In this document: positions 16,151 to 24,545 of the stretch, in pieces | Position numbering within the stretch: position 1 is the first letter of the stretch | Layout: each line of letters opens with the position of its first letter | Assembly (NCBI GenBank): GCA_964454015.1 | Contig: CAYVQF010000061.1 | Coordinates: 1-32,904 of the forward strand | Source: CAYVQF01 sp964454015 | GTDB taxonomy: Bacteria; Myxococcota_A; Bradymonadia; UBA4248 | Reading direction: 5' to 3' | DNA length: 32,904 bases | Translations under genes and position numbers: made by a program | The notes under the pieces: generated by a model | The model's input: the letters and a program-made list of their open reading frames with translations, nothing else | Databases searched by the model: none | Told to the model about the DNA's origin: nothing

Positions 16151-16513
16151 GACTTGCCTCGCTCGTGTCACTCGGTCGTTCACGCCCAAGGTCGCCTACC
16201 CCGATGTCTCGGGCCAGCGACTTTGGTTAATATAAAGGTTTACGAATGAAAAGACCAGGCGGATCTTGCCGCAGGGTGGCCGCCGAGGGAGTCGCCGTTC
16301 TCGGCAGGCACCAGGTCGGTCCGGCGGGCCGCTTCACTCATCCCTGCACGCTTCAAAATTTCGCGTTTTCAGGCTATCTCGGCGTGACGCCCCCCACCTG
16401 CGCGCAGTGGTGTGGGTGGCGGCGACGCGATGAAGGTGCCCACGGCGATCATCCGCCGGCGGCAAAACGTTGGGCGTTGGCCGAAGCCAACGCCGGTGAA
16501 CAGAGGGGAAGCG
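16151..16513. other. Divergent intergenic region between the small UGA gene and malQ
   Basis: This 363-bp stretch has no credible gene. It holds an AT-rich island at 16225-16250 (GGTTAATATAAAGG) that stands out from the GC-rich surroundings and contains -10-like hexamers in both directions: TATAAA at 16231-16236 for malQ and, on the minus strand, TATATT at 16229-16234 for the small gene. Neither has a convincing -35 box. A transcript for malQ starting here would have a leader of about 270 nt, which includes the hairpin at 16473-16494. Confidence 0.4.
16473..16494 (+). promoter_or_regulatory. Nine-bp stem-loop just upstream of the malQ ribosome binding site
   Basis: GGCGTTGGC (16473-16481), loop CGAA, GCCAACGCC (16486-16494) form a perfect 9-bp hairpin; GTT and AAC outside it can add three more pairs across an internal loop. 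It ends nine bases before the Shine-Dalgarno GAGGGG at 16503-16508. It could stabilise the mRNA 5' end, hold the RBS open, or be a protein-binding site. There is no U-tract, and the stem is too GC-rich and close to the RBS to be casual. No riboswitch class is recognised. Confidence 0.5.
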
Positions 16514-18055
16514 ATGCGACAGAGCGGATTGATCCTGCACCCGACCAGTCTCCCAGGCAGCGGCGGTATTGGCGCCCTTGGGCAGGCGGCGCAGAACTTC
16601 GTCGATTTTTTGGCCTCGGCCAAGCAACAGCTTTGGCAGATTCTGCCGCTGGGGCCGACGGATTTCGGCAACAGCCCCTACATGACCATCAGCGCCTTCG
16701 CGGGCAACCCGCTGCTCATCGATCTCGAAGCGCTGCGCGATCAAGGGTGGCTGCCCGCGGATGAGCTGGTGGACATTCCCCCGGCGGGGCCACGGGTCGA
16801 TTTCGAGGCGGTCATCCCTTTCAAAGCCCGCTGCCTGGCCAAGGCTTTTCTCGGTTTTCAGGAGAAGGCCACCGCCGCTGAGCGCGCCGAAGTGCAGAGC
16901 TTCCGTCAGGCGCAGGGGCATTGGCTCGAGGATTTTGCTCTCTTCGTCGCCCTGCGCGAGACCCGGGAAGAGAAGTCTTGGAACCAGTGGCCCATGCCCC
17001 TGCGGATGCGCGAGGCGGCGGCCTTGGCTGAGGCCAAAGCCGCGCTGCGCGACACCATCGATCGGGTGGTCTTCGAGCAGTTCGTCTTCGCCCAGCAGTG
17101 GCAGGCCCTGCGGCGCTATGCCAACGACAAAGGGGTCAAGATCATCGGCGATGTGCCGATCTTCGTGGCCTACAACAGCGTCGACGTCTGGGCCAACCGC
17201 GAGATCTTTCGCCTTGACGCCGAGGGGCACCCGACCCATGTCGCCGGCGTACCTCCGGACTATTTCAGTCCCACGGGTCAGCTCTGGGGCAACCCGCTCT
17301 ATCGCTGGGATGTCTTGGCCCAACGCGGCTACGACTGGTGGGTGCAGCGCTTTGCCACCACCTTTGCCCAGGTCGACATGGTGCGCATCGACCACTTCCG
17401 CGGCTTCGAGGCCTTCTGGGAGGTGGCGGCCGACGCCCCCAACGCCATCAAGGGGCGCTGGGTCAAGGGGCCGGGCATGGCCCTCTTCGACACGTTGCGC
17501 CAGGAGCTGGGCGCCCTGCCTGTCATCGCTGAGGATCTGGGGGTGATCACCCCCGAGGTCGAAGCCCTGCGCGACGCCACGGGCTTCCCCGGCATGAAGG
17601 TCCTGCACTTCGCCTTTGGCGGTGACCCCAACGACGTCCACCTCCCCCATCGCCATACGCACAACACCGTGGTCTACCCCGGTACCCACGACAACGACAC
17701 CACCCAGGGCTGGTACACCAAGCTCGACAGCAAGACGGCCGACCGGGTCCGCCTCTATTTCAACATCGACGGCCATGACATCGGCTGGCAGATGCTGACC
17801 GCCGCTTGGGCCTCCGTCGCCGATCGTGCCCTTGCCCCGGTGCAAGATCTCCTCTCCCTGGGCTCGGAAGCCCGGATGAACACCCCCGGCGAGGCCAAGG
17901 GCAACTGGGGCTGGCGCCTGCTCTATTGGCAGCTCAACCCGGAGATGGCCCTGCGCCTGCGCCGCATCACCGAGCGCTACGGCCGCGCGCTCCCCGAAGA
18001 GGCCGAAGCCAAGAAGAGCGACGCCAACGATGCGGCCGTCAGTCCGCTGGACTGA
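16514..18055 (+). CDS. malQ: 4-alpha-glucanotransferase (amylomaltase, GH77)
   Basis: A 513-residue cytoplasmic enzyme that moves alpha-1,4-glucan segments between maltodextrins, used in glycogen or maltodextrin turnover. The ATG at 16514 (MRQSGLILHPTSLPG) is chosen because GAGGGG sits just upstream and the protein then aligns with the family N-terminus; the frame is open 34 codons further. GH77 catalytic residues are all present: the nucleophile in VRIDHFRG (Asp293), the acid/base in IAEDLG (Glu340), and the stabiliser in GTHDND (Asp393). Length matches the short Thermus-type amylomaltases, without the N-terminal extension of the E. coli enzyme. No other maltose or glycogen gene is in the window; an exported protein follows at 20 nt. 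Confidence 0.96.
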   Translation: MRQSGLILHPTSLPGSGGIGALGQAAQNFVDFLASAKQQLWQILPLGPTDFGNSPYMTISAFAGNPLLIDLEALRDQGWLPADELVDIPPAGPRVDFEAVIPFKARCLAKAFLGFQEKATAAERAEVQSFRQAQGHWLEDFALFVALRETREEKSWNQWPMPLRMREAAALAEAKAALRDTIDRVVFEQFVFAQQWQALRRYANDKGVKIIGDVPIFVAYNSVDVWANREIFRLDAEGHPTHVAGVPPDYFSPTGQLWGNPLYRWDVLAQRGYDWWVQRFATTFAQVDMVRIDHFRGFEAFWEVAADAPNAIKGRWVKGPGMALFDTLRQELGALPVIAEDLGVITPEVEALRDATGFPGMKVLHFAFGGDPNDVHLPHRHTHNTVVYPGTHDNDTTQGWYTKLDSKTADRVRLYFNIDGHDIGWQMLTAAWASVADRALAPVQDLLSLGSEARMNTPGEAKGNWGWRLLYWQLNPEMALRLRRITERYGRALPEEAEAKKSDANDAAVSPLD

Positions 18056-18075
18056 AGCACCAGGAGGGACGCGCC

Positions 18076-19290
18076 ATGCCAAAGAGGTGCTCTGTTGCGC
18101 GCGGGCGCTTTGTGCCTGCACCATTATTAGTGCTGGTTTGGATGCTGGCCGCTTGGCCGCTGCAGGCCGGCTACTGGGACACCAGCCGCCACGCCCAGCT
18201 CTGGGGCGGCCTCCTCCTCCCCGATGCCAACGCCATCAGCGTCGCCTCCGTCGAGCTCAGCCTCCACTGCGCGCAAGGTGGCCACAACTCCCCCTGCGAC
18301 TTCACCGCCACCTACCTCCTGCACAACAGCAGCGCCGACCCCTTGCCCCTGGTCGCCGTACTCCGCCCCATGGATGTCGCCATCACCGCCATGGACCTCG
18401 CCGGGCACACCGTGAACACCGACCTGGACCCGGCTCAGCAGGAGGCGGCCGGTGCCCTCCTGGGCACGGGACCGGATCTGCTCTCCTCTCAGCCCTGGGC
18501 GCGGCTGCCCCAATCCTCCCAACCCATCGCCTTCAGCCTCATGCCCGGTCGCCACGCCTTCACCGTCACGGGCACCCTCGAACTCTCACCCCGGGGCCGC
18601 CCCGGTGGCTTCTTCATCCCCGCCGTAAGCGCGCGCCATCTGTGGTTGGGGGGCCAAGCCAGCACCCTGACCTATCACCTCGACCTCAACCCGGGCGCCG
18701 GTGACCACATCACCGTCGACCTCGAGGTGCCGGGCCACTGGCAACTGAACGCCGGCCAGGCCGCGCGTCAAGACGACATGAACGTGACCTGGAACGGTGC
18801 CACAGGCTGGGATGAGAGCCCTAGCCCCCAAGGCCACCGCTACCGACGCACTTATGACGCCAGCGACGGTCCCTTCCAACTCATGACCTTGACCTCCGAA
18901 CCCGGTCCGTGGCGCAACGGCGGCGTCCTCCTCGGTGCCGGCTCCCGCGCCGACGGCGACGCGGCCTTCATCGCGCGCCTCGGCTACGAGATCGCCTACG
19001 GCGACTTCCTCCTCATCCAGCTCAGCGCCGAGAGCGACTTCACGGATCACCTCAACCTGGTGCCCGTCGTCGCCGTGGCGACACCCTGGCTCTTCGTCAT
19101 CCCCACGCTGTCGGCCGGTCTCGGTCTCCCCGTGCAGATCGCCCCCACGCCGGACATCGGCGTCAGGCTACACCTGGACCTGGCCATGGGCCCCATCGGC
19201 ATGGTCTACGCGCTGGACGTCTTTCCCATGGAGCGCGCCCCCAGCGACAGCCTGTGGCGCCACAGCCTCTTTGGGCAAATCTCCTTCTGA
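18076..19290 (+). CDS. Exported protein of unknown function downstream of malQ
   Basis: A 404-residue protein with a classical signal peptide: an Arg-rich start, the hydrophobic core LLVLVWMLAAW, and cleavage predicted after LQA. AGGAGG (18062-18067) lies 8 bases before the ATG and the gene begins 20 bp after malQ, so the two are probably co-transcribed. The mature part is low in Lys, rich in alternating polar/hydrophobic segments and Gly/Pro turns, which suggests beta structure. The middle has LSLHCAQGGHNSPCDF with two Cys that could pair; the C-terminal 130 residues contain amphipathic stretches ending in GQISF, a terminal Phe like that of some outer-membrane proteins. I recognise no family. 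The link with malQ may be only transcriptional. Confidence 0.8.
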   Translation: MPKRCSVARGRFVPAPLLVLVWMLAAWPLQAGYWDTSRHAQLWGGLLLPDANAISVASVELSLHCAQGGHNSPCDFTATYLLHNSSADPLPLVAVLRPMDVAITAMDLAGHTVNTDLDPAQQEAAGALLGTGPDLLSSQPWARLPQSSQPIAFSLMPGRHAFTVTGTLELSPRGRPGGFFIPAVSARHLWLGGQASTLTYHLDLNPGAGDHITVDLEVPGHWQLNAGQAARQDDMNVTWNGATGWDESPSPQGHRYRRTYDASDGPFQLMTLTSEPGPWRNGGVLLGAGSRADGDAAFIARLGYEIAYGDFLLIQLSAESDFTDHLNLVPVVAVATPWLFVIPTLSAGLGLPVQIAPTPDIGVRLHLDLAMGPIGMVYALDVFPMERAPSDSLWRHSLFGQISF

Positions 19291-19372
19291 GCCGCAATGT
19301 TGCCGGACGCTCCCGGGCCTGTTTTGGCATCCACCACCGGCGGGGCGCACGCCTGGGGCACGTGGTCTCGGA

Positions 19373-19987
19373 TCAAAACGCAGCGTCAAAGGCCAAGAGC
19401 TCGATGCACCAGTGATCTCCTTCGTGGACCCAGGTCGTGGCAAAGGAGCCGGCGCTGATCTGCACCTCCCGCAGGCGCACGTTGCTGAGGTGACCGCTGA
19501 GGCGTTGGCTGGACCACGCGTTGATGGTCACGGTCCCGGTGTAAGCCAAAAAGTGCTTTTCGCAGGTACCGTTGGCACAGCCCGCGTAGATCAGGACGCA
19601 GGTCTCGCAGTCCTTGTAGGGGAGCTCCCGGAGGGTGAAGACCCCTTGGCTGGGTGTCGCCCACAGCTCGATGTCCATGCGGTCGAGGGGCTCGACGAGG
19701 CTGCTGGTGCCGTGAAAGACCGAGACCCGATCCTGGAGGTAGCGCTGGGCGCGGCCGTCATTGATGACGAAGCCGTTGCGGTTGCAGTCGGGGCGCAGGA
19801 TGATTTCCTCGGGCAGCTCCGGTCCGGTGTCGGGGGGCGCTACCTCCGCCGGGGCGTCGCTCTCGGTGTCCGTGGCGTCCACCTCGGCGTCGAAGACATC
19901 CTCGGGTGTCCCCGGCGTCGTATCGTCACAAGCCGCCAAGGTACAAAGGGCAGCCCAGCACAGGCCGATGATGATTGGCATTCGCAT
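19373..19987 (-). CDS. Lipoprotein with short acidic linker and Cys-containing domain
   Basis: A 204-residue exported lipoprotein. The signal peptide ends CTLAAC and is followed by Asp-Asp, then about 40 residues rich in Asp, Glu, Pro, Thr and Ala. The C-terminal domain of about 140 residues begins with RPDCNRNGF and contains DRMDIELW, YKDCETCVLIY, CANGTCEKHF and a final WCIELLAF, seven Cys in all. The spacing looks like a small beta-rich, disulphide-bonded domain; I have a general impression of related lipoproteins in Myxococcota, unverified, and no function to offer. GTGAGG lies upstream of the ATG at 19987; a second ATG two codons later is a minor alternative. It converges with the malQ operon (82 bp apart). 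Confidence 0.8.
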   Translation of the reverse strand: MRMPIIIGLCWAALCTLAACDDTTPGTPEDVFDAEVDATDTESDAPAEVAPPDTGPELPEEIILRPDCNRNGFVINDGRAQRYLQDRVSVFHGTSSLVEPLDRMDIELWATPSQGVFTLRELPYKDCETCVLIYAGCANGTCEKHFLAYTGTVTINAWSSQRLSGHLSNVRLREVQISAGSFATTWVHEGDHWCIELLAFDAAF

Positions 19988-20211
19988 GAGGCCTCACCTG
20001 GAGAGGCGGGTGGGCGAGGCAACGCAAGACGGCGGCCTCCTCAGGCCAACTTTGACGAAAGCCGCGCTCAGATGCAACGGAACGAAGCAATGGAGGAGCG
20101 GCGTGGCCGCGCCACCGCCCCCCGGCGCAGGCGCTGGGGCCACCTTCGACCCGTCTGCTGGCCCCAACGCGGTCTCACTTTCCCGCCGCTGCGCGTGCGC
20201 GCTGACGCCAT

Positions 20212-20240
20212 TTGACAGGCGCGCCAACAATCCCTACACC
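20212..20240 (+). promoter_or_regulatory. Promoter candidate for the cysteine synthase-CysRS gene
   Basis: A perfect -35 box TTGACA (20212-20217) is followed after 17 bases by TACACC (20235-20240), a three-of-six match to the -10 consensus. Transcription would begin near 20247, giving a leader of about 40 nt to the GTG at 20287. The -35 box overlaps the first possible (TTG) codon of the open frame, which argues against translation from there. The leader is too short for a T-box. Confidence 0.5.
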
Positions 20241-20286
20241 CAAGCTCGGCGCGTCCAGTTTTGGACACCCCAGCGAGGAGAGCCCC

Positions 20287-22698
20287 GTGCCCATAGCCCT
20301 CTCACCCGAGCTCCAGACGGCGTTGCGCGCCGTGCAAGCCCAACGCGCCGGATTGTTGCGCCTGGTGGGCAACACCCCCTTGGTGCCCCTCACCAGGGTC
20401 AACCCCAACCCCAGGGTGCAGGTCCTCGCCAAGGTCGAGGCCGCCAACCCCGGCGGCTCGGTCAAAGACCGCATCGCCCTCTCCATGATCGAGTACGCCG
20501 AGGCCGCGGGCGAGCTGCGCCCGGGGATGAGTATCCTCGAGGCGACCAGCGGCAACACGGGCATCGGCCTCGCCATGGTGGCCGCCATCAAAGGCTACCG
20601 CTGCACCCTGGTGATGGCCGACAACGTCAGTATCGAGCGCCGCAAGATCCTCTCGGCCTACGGCGCCGAGATCCTCCTCACCCCAGGCGACCTCGGCACG
20701 GACGGCGCCATCGAGCTGGCCTACGAGATGGGGGCCAGCGAAGGCGATCGCTTCTACCTGACGGACCAATACAACCACCCGGCCAACCTCCTGGCCCACT
20801 ACCAGGGCACGGCCGAAGAGATCTGGCGCCAGACGGCGGGGCAGATCACCCACTTCGTCGCCACCATGGGCACCACGGGCACGGTCATGGGTAACGCCAT
20901 GCGGCTGCGGGAGCTGCAGCCGGAGATCCGCATCATCGGCGTCGAGCCGCACCTGGGGCACCGCATCCAAGGGCTGAAGAACCTCAAAGAGTCCTACACC
21001 CCGGGCATCTACGACCGCAGCCTCCTCAGCGACAAGCCCAACGTCGACGACGATGCGGCCTACGAGATGGCCCGACGCCTCGCCCGGGAGGAGGGGCTGC
21101 TGGTGGGGATGAGCTCCGGCGCGGCGGCGGCCGTGGCCTGCGAGCTGGCCCGCACCCTGACGAGCGGGACCATCGTGGTCGTGCTCCCCGACGGCGGCGA
21201 GCGTTATTTGAGCACGGCGCTCTTTCAGGTGCCCGTGGTGGAGGAGCCCAGCGCCCCCAAGCTGCACTTGGTCAACACCTATACGCGCCGCGACGAAGTC
21301 TTTCAGCCGCGGCAGGCCGACCGGGTGACCATGTACACCTGCGGCCCCACGGTGCACGCCCTGCCGCACCTGGGCTTTTATCGCCGCATCGTCGTCGCCG
21401 ACTTGGTGCGGCGCACGGTGGAGCTGGCTGGCTGGCCCGTGCGCCACGTGGTCAACATCACCGACATCGACGACCGCACCATCCAAGCGGCCGAGGCAGC
21501 GGCGCTCCCCTTGGAGACCCTCACGGCGCAGGTCGAGGCGGATTTCTTGGCCGACTTGGCCACCCTGCGGGTCAAGCCGGCCGAGTGCTACCCCCGTGCT
21601 TCGGCCTACACCGACGCCATGACTCAGCTCACGGGGCGCCTCCTGGAGAGCGGACACGCCTACGAGAAGCACAAGTCGGTCTACTTCGATATCGGTAAGT
21701 TTGCGCCCTATGGGCGCTTGTCCGGCATCGACTTGAACAAGATCCACCTCGGCGCCACGGTCGATCTCGACAGCTACGCCAAGGAAGACCCGCGGGACTT
21801 CACCCTGTTGAAGCGCTCGACCTTGGGGGAGATCAAGAAGGGCCTCTCCTACAAGACCCCCTGGGGCAACGTGCGTCCGGGCTGGCACGTGGAGTGCGCC
21901 GCCATGTCCATGGAGGTCCTCGGCGAGGTGGACATCCATGTCGGCGGCGTGGACCTGATTTTTCCCCATCATGAGAACGAGATCGCCATCTGCCAGGCGG
22001 CGACGGGCAAGCGCCCAGCCAACTACTGGGTGCACAGCGGCCTGGTCATGGTGGAGGGGCGCAAGATGTCGCGCTCGGCGGGCACTGCCGTCAGCGTGCG
22101 CGATTTGCTGGAGCGCGGCTACCAAGGGCGCCACATCAGGATGCTCCTCTTGGGGCAGCATTACCGCCAGCCGCTGCACTTCTCCTACGAGGCCTTGGAC
22201 GCCACCGTGGGGGCCATGGCGCGGCTCGACGAGTGTGTGCGCAAGCTGCGCCACCTCCAGGGTCCAGGTGAGGCCCACGAAGAGATCCTGCGCCTGCGGG
22301 CGGACTTCGAGGCGCGCTTCACGGCGGCGCTCTTCGACGATCTCAATGTCGCCGCGGCCACGGCGGCCCTCTTCGCCTTGGTGCGCCGCTTGAACCGCCG
22401 CATGAACGAGACCCCCCTCGGCAGCGGCGACGCCCGGGTCCTCTTGGAGACCCTGGAGAAGGTCGACGCGGTCTTGGCCGTGGCCCCGGACCACGAGGAT
22501 GCGCGCGACGAAGAGATCGATCGCCTCGTCGCTCAGCGCGAGGCGGCCCGAAGCTGTCAGGACTGGGCCACGGCCGATGCCCTGCGGCAGCACATCGAGG
22601 CGCGCGACGTCATCCTGGAGGACACGCCGAGCGGACCGCGCTGGCGCCAGCGCGGCGGCAGCGGCGCGCTGGGCAACGGTAGCGCCAACGGCGGCTGA
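20287..22698 (+). CDS. Fusion: PLP-dependent cysteine synthase + cysteinyl-tRNA synthetase
   Basis: An 803-residue fusion, started at the GTG at 20287 because AGGAG lies six bases upstream. Residues 1-320 are a cysteine synthase / cystathionine beta-synthase-family PLP enzyme: NPGGSVKDR (Schiff-base Lys60), TSGNTG (substrate loop), GTTGTVMG (phosphate loop), SSGAAAA and PDGGERYLS. It should make cysteine from O-acetylserine or a similar acceptor and sulphide. Residues 325-800 are a class I cysteinyl-tRNA synthetase: YTCGPTV (zinc Cys352), HLGF in place of HIGH (361-364), WHVEC (Cys537), FPHHENE (His561, Glu565) and KMSRS (593-597). The zinc site and KMSKS-type loop are intact. The joined activities would make cysteine and load it on tRNA. 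Both halves look complete, so this is not a broken pair. Confidence 0.95.
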   Translation: MPIALSPELQTALRAVQAQRAGLLRLVGNTPLVPLTRVNPNPRVQVLAKVEAANPGGSVKDRIALSMIEYAEAAGELRPGMSILEATSGNTGIGLAMVAAIKGYRCTLVMADNVSIERRKILSAYGAEILLTPGDLGTDGAIELAYEMGASEGDRFYLTDQYNHPANLLAHYQGTAEEIWRQTAGQITHFVATMGTTGTVMGNAMRLRELQPEIRIIGVEPHLGHRIQGLKNLKESYTPGIYDRSLLSDKPNVDDDAAYEMARRLAREEGLLVGMSSGAAAAVACELARTLTSGTIVVVLPDGGERYLSTALFQVPVVEEPSAPKLHLVNTYTRRDEVFQPRQADRVTMYTCGPTVHALPHLGFYRRIVVADLVRRTVELAGWPVRHVVNITDIDDRTIQAAEAAALPLETLTAQVEADFLADLATLRVKPAECYPRASAYTDAMTQLTGRLLESGHAYEKHKSVYFDIGKFAPYGRLSGIDLNKIHLGATVDLDSYAKEDPRDFTLLKRSTLGEIKKGLSYKTPWGNVRPGWHVECAAMSMEVLGEVDIHVGGVDLIFPHHENEIAICQAATGKRPANYWVHSGLVMVEGRKMSRSAGTAVSVRDLLERGYQGRHIRMLLLGQHYRQPLHFSYEALDATVGAMARLDECVRKLRHLQGPGEAHEEILRLRADFEARFTAALFDDLNVAAATAALFALVRRLNRRMNETPLGSGDARVLLETLEKVDAVLAVAPDHEDARDEEIDRLVAQREAARSCQDWATADALRQHIEARDVILEDTPSGPRWRQRGGSGALGNGSANGG

Positions 22699-22740
22699 GC
22701 CGACCGGGGGTGGCGCTGGCGGCGCGACCCGGCGCGGCGC

Positions 22741-24273
22741 TTAGTCGAGATCGAACTTGATCCCTTGCGCCAGCGGCAGCTCGGTGGACCAGTTGATGGT
22801 GTTGGTCTGGCGCCGCATGTAGGCCCGCCAGGCGTCGGAGCCCGATTCGCGGCCGCCGCCGGTCTCTTTCTCGCCGCCGAAGGCACCACCGATCTCGGCA
22901 CCTGAGGTGCCGATGTTGACGTTGGCGATGCCGCAATCCGATCCGCGGTGGGAGAGGAAGGTCTCGGCCTCGCGCATGTCCGTGGTGAAGATCGACGACG
23001 ACAGCCCCTGGGGTACCTCGTTGTGCAGGGCGATGGCCTCGTCTAGGGTCTCATAGGTGAGGAGATAGAGGATGGGAGCGAAGGTCTCGTGCTGGACGAT
23101 CTCCGACTGGCGCGGCATGCGGATCAAGGTGGGCTCGACGAAGCACTTGCCCAGCTCCGGCAGCGCCTTGCCACCATAAATCACTTCGCCGCCTTGGGCC
23201 TTGGCCTGCTCGATGGCGGCGGCCCAATCTTTGACCGCGTCCTCCGTGTGCAGCGGCCCCATGAGGGTGCCTTCCTCCAAGGGATTGCCAATGCGCACTT
23301 GCTTGTAGGCGTTGACCAGGCGCTGGCACAGATCGTCGGCGATGCCCTTCTGCATCAGGATGCGGCGGGTGCTGGTGCAGCGCTGGCCGGCGGTGCCCAC
23401 GGCGCCGAAGGCGATGGCCGGGACCAGCATCTTCATGTCGGCGTTGGCCGTCGCGATGATGGCGTTGTTGCCGCCCAGCTCGAGGATGGTGCTGCCGAGC
23501 CGCTTGGCAACCACCTCGGAGACGCGCTTGCCCATGCGCGTGGATCCCGTGAAAGAGACCAAGGGGACCCGCGGATCACTGACCAGGCGCTCGCCGATGC
23601 TGCGGCCGGGACCGATGATGAGGTTGAAGAGACCGTCGAGGTCGTGGGCCTGCATCACCCGGTTGCAGATGTGCTGCACGGCGACGCCGCACAGGGGCGT
23701 GCTCGAGGCGGGTTTCCACACGGTGGGGTCGCCGCAGACCGCCGCCAGGGCCGCGTTCCACGCCCACACGGCGACGGGGAAGTTGAAGGCCGAGATCACC
23801 CCGACGATGCCCAGCGGGTGCCACTGCTCGTACATGCGGTGCATGGGCCGCTCGGAGTGCATGGTGAAGCCATAGAGCTGGCGCGAGAGCCCGACGGCGA
23901 AGTCGCAGATGTCGATCATCTCCTGCACCTCGCCCAAGCCCTCTTGACGGATCTTCCCCATCTCCAGGGTGACCAGCTCGCCCAGCGGCTCTTTGTAAGC
24001 CCGCAGGGCTTCACCGAGCTGGCGCACCACCTCGCCGCGCACGGGCGCCGGCGTCATGCGCCACTTCGCGAAGGCCTGCTCGGCCTTGGCCATCACCGCG
24101 TCATAGGCCTTCTCGTCGGCCTGAATGACCGTCCCCAACAGCTCACCCGTGGCGGGGTTGTACGAATGCAGCTTCTCACCGCCCGAGTCGATCCACCCCT
24201 CGGCGCCCCAACAGGCACCCAGGTTGACCTCTTTGATTCCAAGCTTGTCGAGGATGGATTTCGTTCTGCTCAT
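22741..24273 (-). CDS. ALDH7-type aldehyde dehydrogenase (antiquitin / aminoadipate-semialdehyde dehydrogenase-like)
   Basis: A 510-residue NAD+-dependent dehydrogenase. Antiquitin-type enzymes oxidise alpha-aminoadipate semialdehyde (or its cyclic form, piperideine-6-carboxylate) in lysine breakdown; that substrate is inferred from subgroup. The oxyanion Asn is in SAFNFP (Asn164), the base in ILELGGNN (Glu265), and the nucleophile in AGQRCTSTRR (Cys299). The C-terminal GGAFGGEKETGGGRESGSD block is characteristic of ALDH7 and helps hold the aminoadipate carboxylate. The ATG at 24273 is chosen for its upstream GGGGAAG and matches the usual length; the frame is open to 24336. It converges with the cysteine fusion gene 42 bp away. 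No lysine-catabolic neighbour is present. Confidence 0.93.
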   Translation of the reverse strand: MSRTKSILDKLGIKEVNLGACWGAEGWIDSGGEKLHSYNPATGELLGTVIQADEKAYDAVMAKAEQAFAKWRMTPAPVRGEVVRQLGEALRAYKEPLGELVTLEMGKIRQEGLGEVQEMIDICDFAVGLSRQLYGFTMHSERPMHRMYEQWHPLGIVGVISAFNFPVAVWAWNAALAAVCGDPTVWKPASSTPLCGVAVQHICNRVMQAHDLDGLFNLIIGPGRSIGERLVSDPRVPLVSFTGSTRMGKRVSEVVAKRLGSTILELGGNNAIIATANADMKMLVPAIAFGAVGTAGQRCTSTRRILMQKGIADDLCQRLVNAYKQVRIGNPLEEGTLMGPLHTEDAVKDWAAAIEQAKAQGGEVIYGGKALPELGKCFVEPTLIRMPRQSEIVQHETFAPILYLLTYETLDEAIALHNEVPQGLSSSIFTTDMREAETFLSHRGSDCGIANVNIGTSGAEIGGAFGGEKETGGGRESGSDAWRAYMRRQTNTINWSTELPLAQGIKFDLD

Positions 24274-24545
24274 GCCACTTCCCCTTGTCTCGTCCCGCCA
24301 GCGGGAATCCATGTCGCCTGACCGCCCGTGGGTCACACCGACCCGCGCGCCGTGGGCCTCTGCCGTGCAGCCGCCTCAGGGGAGAGCCTACCACGCGAGG
24401 CTCCGCAAAGTCACCGGCCGCGCAACCGATCACGGTCGAAACTTCGGCACACTTTGGCAACGACCGGGCTTTCGCCGGTAAAAGTCCTCTTTCAACGCAC
24501 GACTCGTTTGGGTGATCCACCCCCGAGTGGGCGTGCGGGCGGCGC

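Noticed and set aside
15905..16249. A 114-codon plus-strand frame across the small UGA gene
   Set aside because: Antisense to the SRAP start and the candidate selenoprotein; Arg/Ser/His-rich translation with no motif or RBS.
16334..18124. A 596-codon minus-strand frame antisense to malQ
   Set aside because: malQ has all catalytic residues and a strong RBS; the antisense frame has no motif.
20302..22593. A 763-codon open frame on the minus strand, antisense to the cysteine synthase-CysRS gene
   Set aside because: It is a GC-driven shadow: the plus frame has full motifs for two enzymes, while this one has an Ala/Arg/Gln/His-rich composition and no recognisable domain.
24464..24480. A five-pair hairpin with GAAA-like loop upstream of the ALDH7 gene
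   Set aside because: It is short, has no U-tract on either strand and lies outside any gene end in the right orientation for termination.
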